DNA of 56,670 nt from Chrysochromulina tobinii (lineage: Eukaryota > Haptophyta > Prymnesiales > Chrysochromulinaceae): the NCBI GenBank assembly GCA_001275005.1, contig JWZX01003182.1, positions 1 to 56,670 of the forward strand, written 5' to 3'. A program made the position numbers and the translations under genes. A model generated the notes under the pieces. It did not search any database, was not told the DNA's origin, and saw only the letters and a list, made by a program, of their open reading frames with translations. How positions within the stretch are numbered: position 1 is the stretch's first letter; every line of letters begins with the position of its first letter. Shown piece by piece: positions 52,729-56,670 of the stretch.

Positions 52729-55700
52729 ATGGCGCTGGCTCATGAACATGATCTGTCCGCCGTCGGGCTGGCCAGCACAGCAGATAGCCCCAGCCCCGAC
52801 AAGCTGCACGTCCTCGAGTATGTCACGGATCTCTCGCCGATCCCAGAAGAGCAGTCGACTCCTGTTGCCATCGAGTTTTGCCGGCCAACACCTCAAGCGA
52901 GCCCACGCCCCCAGCCGCACGCCTCACCCGCCGTCTCGACGGGCTCGTCGCGCTCGTACACCAAGGTGTCGTTGTCCCCCGCGCGCGGTCTCCTGATGGA
53001 GGCGCACGAGCTAAAAACAAAGGCCGCCAAGAAGTCGCTGGCCCCGCTCCTCGCAGTCGGGGACAGCTTAACTCCGCTTCCGGCAGTGCTGTCACCAGTT
53101 CTTACGGGCGACGCGGTTGAGCCCGATAATCGGCGCGGAATCCTCGCCGTGCTAAGCGTGGGCTTGGTGAACACCATCATCACGGCCACGCTCGACAATC
53201 CCGTCGCCCTCCTTGCCGTTGCCGTCACGCTCGTCGCCGTCGCGATCCTCTACATGACCGTGTTTGGCTGGGGGGCCGAATGGGTGGCTTACGCGGCCCG
53301 AAGTGCACAGGAGCGGCACGTCCTCCACCAGGCCATCGAGGCATCCCATGCGCGAGAGCGCACGGTGGCCGACTCGTACTGGCAAGCCTGCCTGCGGCTG
53401 GTACAGTCGGAGGAGCTCATCGAGACAATGCAGGCAGAGCTGACGCAGGTTCCGCAGATGCGCAAGGAGCTCGTCAGTGCCGCAGCGAAAGCGAGGGTGC
53501 ACGCGCAGCGGATCGAGTGGCTCACAAGCCAGCTGCCACGCCGGCTCAAGCATCCGATGCTTCAGCCCGCCAGCCTTGCGCTTCGCTCACCTTCCAGCGG
53601 CGTCACTGCCGACGGCAGCACCATCACTGAGGCGACCGTTGATGACATGGGAAATGTGTCGGCAGGGACGAGGAGCCCCGCTGCGGCGGCCCGTGCTCCG
53701 CCTCCCTCTGACAGAGCGCGAACCACGCAGGAGCTGCCCGAGTGGGTCGCGCCGTTCGCAGTTTGTTTCTCTTTCGCTACGGGCGAGGAGGCTGCTGCCG
53801 AGGGCCAACCGGCGATGGAGTCGGCGCTGGCGGCGGAGGGGGCGCGCGTGGCAACCGAGAGAGCGCGGGCGAGGGTGGAGGGAGCACGGGCGGAGGTTGG
53901 CGCGGCGCCTTCAGAGTCAGCGCAGGCGGAGGTGGAGGTGTCGTCGCCCTTCCGTCTCGACGAGTTCACAGATGTGCATGCGGAGTCGCCGTTCGGGACG
54001 AGATCAAGTGCAGAACGGGTGGAGATGGATGACGAGGGTGAGGTAGAGGCCGAGCTACGTGCCACGATGGAGGAGGCAGCGAGGGCGGAGGAGGCGGTGA
54101 GGGTGGCCATCGAGATCGCCTCCCACGTGGCCGCTCAGAAACTGATGCCGAAGGAGGTCGAAAAGCGCATGAAGCAGGCGACTGCGCAGCTGCTGGCCGC
54201 TGCTGCCAAGTCTGCAGAGAAAGCCGCTGTCGAGAAAGCCGCTGTCGAGAAGGCAGCGGCCGAGAAGGCCGCTGTAGCGAAGGCAGCCGCCGAGAAGGCA
54301 GCGGGCGAGAAGGCAGCGGGCGAGAAGGCAGCGGCCGAGAAGGCGACGGCCGAGAAGGTGGAGGCCGAGAAGGTGGGGTCCGAGAAGGCAGCGGCCGAAA
54401 AGGCAGCGACCGAGAAGGCGGCTGTCGAGAAGGCAGCGGCCGAGAAGGCCGCTGTAGAGAAGGCATCCGACGAGAAGGCGACGGCCGAGAAGGCGGCTGT
54501 CGAGAAGGTGGTGGCCGAGAAGGCAGCGGCCGAGAAGGTGGAGGCCGAGAAGGCCGCTGTAGAGAAGGCCGCGGCCGAGAAGGCAGCGGCCGAGAAGGCA
54601 GCGGCCGAGAAGGCAGCGGCCGAGAAGGCCGCAGCCGAGAAGGCCGCGGCCGAGAAGGCAGCGGTCGAGAAGGCAGCGGTCGAGAAGGAAACGGCCGAGA
54701 AGGTGGAGGCCGAGAAGGCAGCGGCCGAGAAGGCAGCGGCCGAGAAGGCAGCGGCCGAGAAGGCGACGGCCGAGAAGGCAGCGGCCGAGAAGGTGGTGGC
54801 CGAGAAGGCAGCGGCCGAGAAGGTGGAGGCCGAGAAGGCAGCGGCCGAGAAGGCCGCTGTAGAGAAGGCAGCCGCCGAGAAGGCATCGGCCGAGAAGGCA
54901 GCGGTCGAGAAGGAAACGGCCGAGAAGGTGGAGGCCGAGAAGGCAGCGGCCGAGAAGGCAGCGGCCGAGAAGGCGACGGCCGAGAAGGCAGCGGCCGAGA
55001 AGGAAACGGCCGAGAAGGAAACGGCCGAGAAGGTGGAGGCCGAGAAGGCAGCGGCCGAGAAGGCAGCGGCCGAGAAGGCAGCGGCCGAGAAGGCGACGGC
55101 CGAGAAGGCAGCGGCCGAGAAGGAAACGGCCGAGAAGGCCGCTGTAGAGAAGGCAGCGGGCGAGAAGCTAGCGGGCGAGAAGGCGACGGCCGAGAAGGCA
55201 GCGGCCGAGAAGGCAGCGGTCGAGAAGGCAGCGGCCGAGAAGGTGGTGGCCGAGAAGGCAGCGGCCGAGAAGGCAGCGGTCGAGAAGGCAGCGGTCGAGA
55301 AGGCAGCGGCCGAGAAGGTGGTGGCCGAGAAGGGAGCGGCCGAGAAGGAAACGGCCGAGAAGGCCGCTGTAGAGAAGGCCGCTGTAGAGAAGGCAGCGGC
55401 CGAGAAGGCAGCGGCCGAGAAGGCGGCTGCCGAGAATGAAGCTGTCAAGGTGGCAGAGGTGGCCAGACAAGCAGAGGATGCGAAGGCGTCAGCCGCAACG
55501 GCCGCTAGGGCTTCGGAGGTGGCCTGGGCGGCGGAGGCAGCGAGAACGGCAATCGCCAGAGCGGCGAAGGCGGAGGCAGATCTTTGGGCCAAGGCGGAGG
55601 CGGCGAGGAAATCGGAGGCGGATCTTTGGGGGCACTTGGCCGCTTCAGTCCCGGCCGCGGCATCGATCATCCTGACCGCAAGCTTGGCTTATGAGACGAG

Positions 55701-56529
55701 GGCTGCGGAGGAGGCAAGGGCGGCCGCTGTGGAGGTGAAGGCTGCGAGGAGAGCGCACGACGAGGAGCGCGCGGCTCAGTTGGCCGCCCAGGCAGCAACC
55801 CCCGCCCAGGCAGCAACCCCCTCCCAGGCAGCAACCCCCTCCCAGGCAGCAACCCCCTCCCAGGCAGCAACCCCCGCTCAGGCAGTAACCCCCGCCCTCG
55901 CTTTTGCCCGACCCCCATCATATGCCGCACAGGCGACCCCCGCTCAGGCAGCCGCCGAAGCACAAGAGCTGCGCCGCGACCCGCTTGAGCGCAGAGAGCC
56001 CATCGAGAGCAGAGAGCCTCGTGGGAGGCGCCCAAGCTCCGAATCAAGCTTCACAAGCGCGCAGAGCAGCCAGCGGTCGACAGCGGCCGCAGCATGGGCG
56101 GCCCACAGCGCGGCGGCGGAGGAGGCGAAGAAGGAGCTTGGGCGGGAGAAGCACGCGCGCAAAGTGCTCGATCTACTGCTCGAGGCGGAGCAACGGCTTG
56201 ATGCGAAGCGCCGTGACGAGCGCCTCGGTCTCGCCCTTGAGTCCAAGATTGGGAGGCTCGAGGATCGGCAGCGTGAGACGACTCGCCCGTACCTCGAGCC
56301 TGGCTTCCGCGGTGGCGTCATCAGTCTGGAGCTCCTCAAGGGGAACCTCAGGGGCTCTCCGCTTAGAGCCCCGCTGAGAGCAGCGCGACTGGTCTCGCCC
56401 CCTCGGCGGTCCACGCGCACACCCGGCACTGAAGCCACCACGCCGCCTGCGGTGCGTACCCCCGCTACCGGTACTTCGGGTGGCACCCCGCCCGCGCCCC
56501 GCTCAGCCGCTCGCCCCTTGTGGCGGTGA
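52729..56529 (+). CDS. Membrane protein with ~81 tandem EKAAA repeats
   Basis: 1,266 residues, ATG at 52729, 72 bp after the 5-phosphatase stop. Residues ~136-180 hold two hydrophobic stretches ([19 protein letters not shown] and [19 protein letters not shown]), probably a hairpin or two TM helices. A coiled-coil region (~185-270) follows, then a Ser/Ala/Glu linker. Residues ~496-903 are about 81 copies of a five-residue EKAAA-type unit with V, T, G or E variants ([17 protein letters not shown]). Next are an Ala/Glu helix, six copies of ATPSQA, and a charged Arg/Glu C-terminus with a second short coiled coil. No catalytic domain is recognised. The repeat has the composition of a single alpha helix rather than a heptad coiled coil. 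A structural, tether or spacer role is inferred. Confidence 0.78.
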   Translation: MALAHEHDLSAVGLASTADSPSPDKLHVLEYVTDLSPIPEEQSTPVAIEFCRPTPQASPRPQPHASPAVSTGSSRSYTKVSLSPARGLLMEAHELKTKAAKKSLAPLLAVGDSLTPLPAVLSPVLTGDAVEPDNRRGILAVLSVGLVNTIITATLDNPVALLAVAVTLVAVAILYMTVFGWGAEWVAYAARSAQERHVLHQAIEASHARERTVADSYWQACLRLVQSEELIETMQAELTQVPQMRKELVSAAAKARVHAQRIEWLTSQLPRRLKHPMLQPASLALRSPSSGVTADGSTITEATVDDMGNVSAGTRSPAAAARAPPPSDRARTTQELPEWVAPFAVCFSFATGEEAAAEGQPAMESALAAEGARVATERARARVEGARAEVGAAPSESAQAEVEVSSPFRLDEFTDVHAESPFGTRSSAERVEMDDEGEVEAELRATMEEAARAEEAVRVAIEIASHVAAQKLMPKEVEKRMKQATAQLLAAAAKSAEKAAVEKAAVEKAAAEKAAVAKAAAEKAAGEKAAGEKAAAEKATAEKVEAEKVGSEKAAAEKAATEKAAVEKAAAEKAAVEKASDEKATAEKAAVEKVVAEKAAAEKVEAEKAAVEKAAAEKAAAEKAAAEKAAAEKAAAEKAAAEKAAVEKAAVEKETAEKVEAEKAAAEKAAAEKAAAEKATAEKAAAEKVVAEKAAAEKVEAEKAAAEKAAVEKAAAEKASAEKAAVEKETAEKVEAEKAAAEKAAAEKATAEKAAAEKETAEKETAEKVEAEKAAAEKAAAEKAAAEKATAEKAAAEKETAEKAAVEKAAGEKLAGEKATAEKAAAEKAAVEKAAAEKVVAEKAAAEKAAVEKAAVEKAAAEKVVAEKGAAEKETAEKAAVEKAAVEKAAAEKAAAEKAAAENEAVKVAEVARQAEDAKASAATAARASEVAWAAEAARTAIARAAKAEADLWAKAEAARKSEADLWGHLAASVPAAASIILTASLAYETRAAEEARAAAVEVKAARRAHDEERAAQLAAQAATPAQAATPSQAATPSQAATPSQAATPAQAVTPALAFARPPSYAAQATPAQAAAEAQELRRDPLERREPIESREPRGRRPSSESSFTSAQSSQRSTAAAAWAAHSAAAEEAKKELGREKHARKVLDLLLEAEQRLDAKRRDERLGLALESKIGRLEDRQRETTRPYLEPGFRGGVISLELLKGNLRGSPLRAPLRAARLVSPPRRSTRTPGTEATTPPAVRTPATGTSGGTPPAPRSAARPLWR
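54217..55436 (+). repeat. 15-bp coding minisatellite (~81 copies)
   Basis: A tandem unit gccgagaaggcagcg (15 bp) with scattered variants (gtc, aca, ggtg), all in phase with the reading frame and without frame-breaking indels over ~1.2 kb. It encodes the EKAAA helix of the 52729-56529 protein. Confidence 0.95.
55789..55896 (+). repeat. 18-bp coding tandem repeat, six copies
   Basis: Unit caggcagcaacccc(c/t).cc, 18 bp, copies at 55789, 55807, 55825, 55843, 55861 and 55879, encoding QAATP(A/S) repeats in the same protein. Confidence 0.9.
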
Positions 56530-56670
56530 AACCGCAGCACAAGCGCCGCTGGTTTTAGACATCCCCATGTCTTGTTTGTCTTCTTGAAGAGCCAGTAGTT
56601 GACATGCTGTTGTACTAAGACGTACTGGTTTCACTGTTAGTATGCTCCACTGAGCTGTGCACTGGCGCCA

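Noticed and set aside
54135..55670. 511-codon minus-strand frame of Phe/Ser/Ala repeats
   Set aside because: It is the reverse reading of the 15-bp EKAAA minisatellite; a 15-bp unit keeps several frames open automatically.

Overview
This is a nuclear eukaryotic window with very high GC, long open frames, few and short GT-AG introns, no operons, and about one gene per 2.7 kb. Bipartite-looking organelle presequences, Gly/Pro/Ala-rich low-complexity tracts, a branched-chain amino-acid biosynthesis gene and a multi-repeat oligosaccharyltransferase point to a unicellular alga. A haptophyte is my best guess; a stramenopile alga is possible. This placement is inference, because no rRNA or organelle marker is present. 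No tRNA, CRISPR array or prokaryotic system was seen.

Layout. Positions 1-850: the 3' part of a RING-finger gene running off the left edge on the minus strand, with two perfect palindromes in the divergent intergenic region. 1.18-10.64 kb (+): a giant PX-PH-cNMP-PH-gelsolin/villin-thioredoxin-fold-PH-PH-coiled-coil protein. 11.5-18.3 kb (-): STT3 (3 exons), a four-finger CCCH protein (2 exons) and a Pro-rich single-pass membrane protein. 18.6-20.8 kb (+): a protein with 28 closely packed EF-hand loops. 21.4-22.4 kb (-): an EGLN-like prolyl hydroxylase. 22.8-24.7 kb (+): dihydroxy-acid dehydratase. 25.25-30.5 kb (+): a calpain/RCC1 fusion (3 exons). 30.9-34.8 kb (+): an IQ-motif protein, an AP endonuclease with a broken N-terminal frame, and an MSS51-like protein. 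35.5-38.3 kb (-): a PDZ-PDZ-two-pore K+ channel-EF-hand protein. 38.5-39.7 kb (+): an acyl-protein thioesterase-type hydrolase. 40.6-42.1 kb (-): a Cys-rich ectoprotein with a foldback (MITE-like) element just upstream. 42.8-43.5 kb (+): a MOSC-like, probably plastid-targeted protein. 44.3-45.8 kb (-): a second Pro-rich single-pass membrane protein. 47.1-48.9 kb (-): D-2-hydroxyglutarate dehydrogenase (2 exons). 49.2-50.4 kb (+): a 2OG-Fe(II) oxygenase. 50.5-52.7 kb (+): a PH-inositol polyphosphate 5-phosphatase. 52.7-56.5 kb (+): a membrane protein with about 81 copies of a five-residue EKAAA repeat.

Several neighbours deal with Ca2+, phosphoinositides or the cortex: PX/PH/gelsolin, EF-hand array, calpain, IQ protein, K+ channel with EF-hands, and 5-phosphatase. 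In a eukaryote this is not evidence of co-regulation, but it is the clearest functional theme here. Starts were re-checked: many long open frames begin at GTG or TTG, and I moved those starts to the first in-frame ATG or flagged a likely missing 5' exon.
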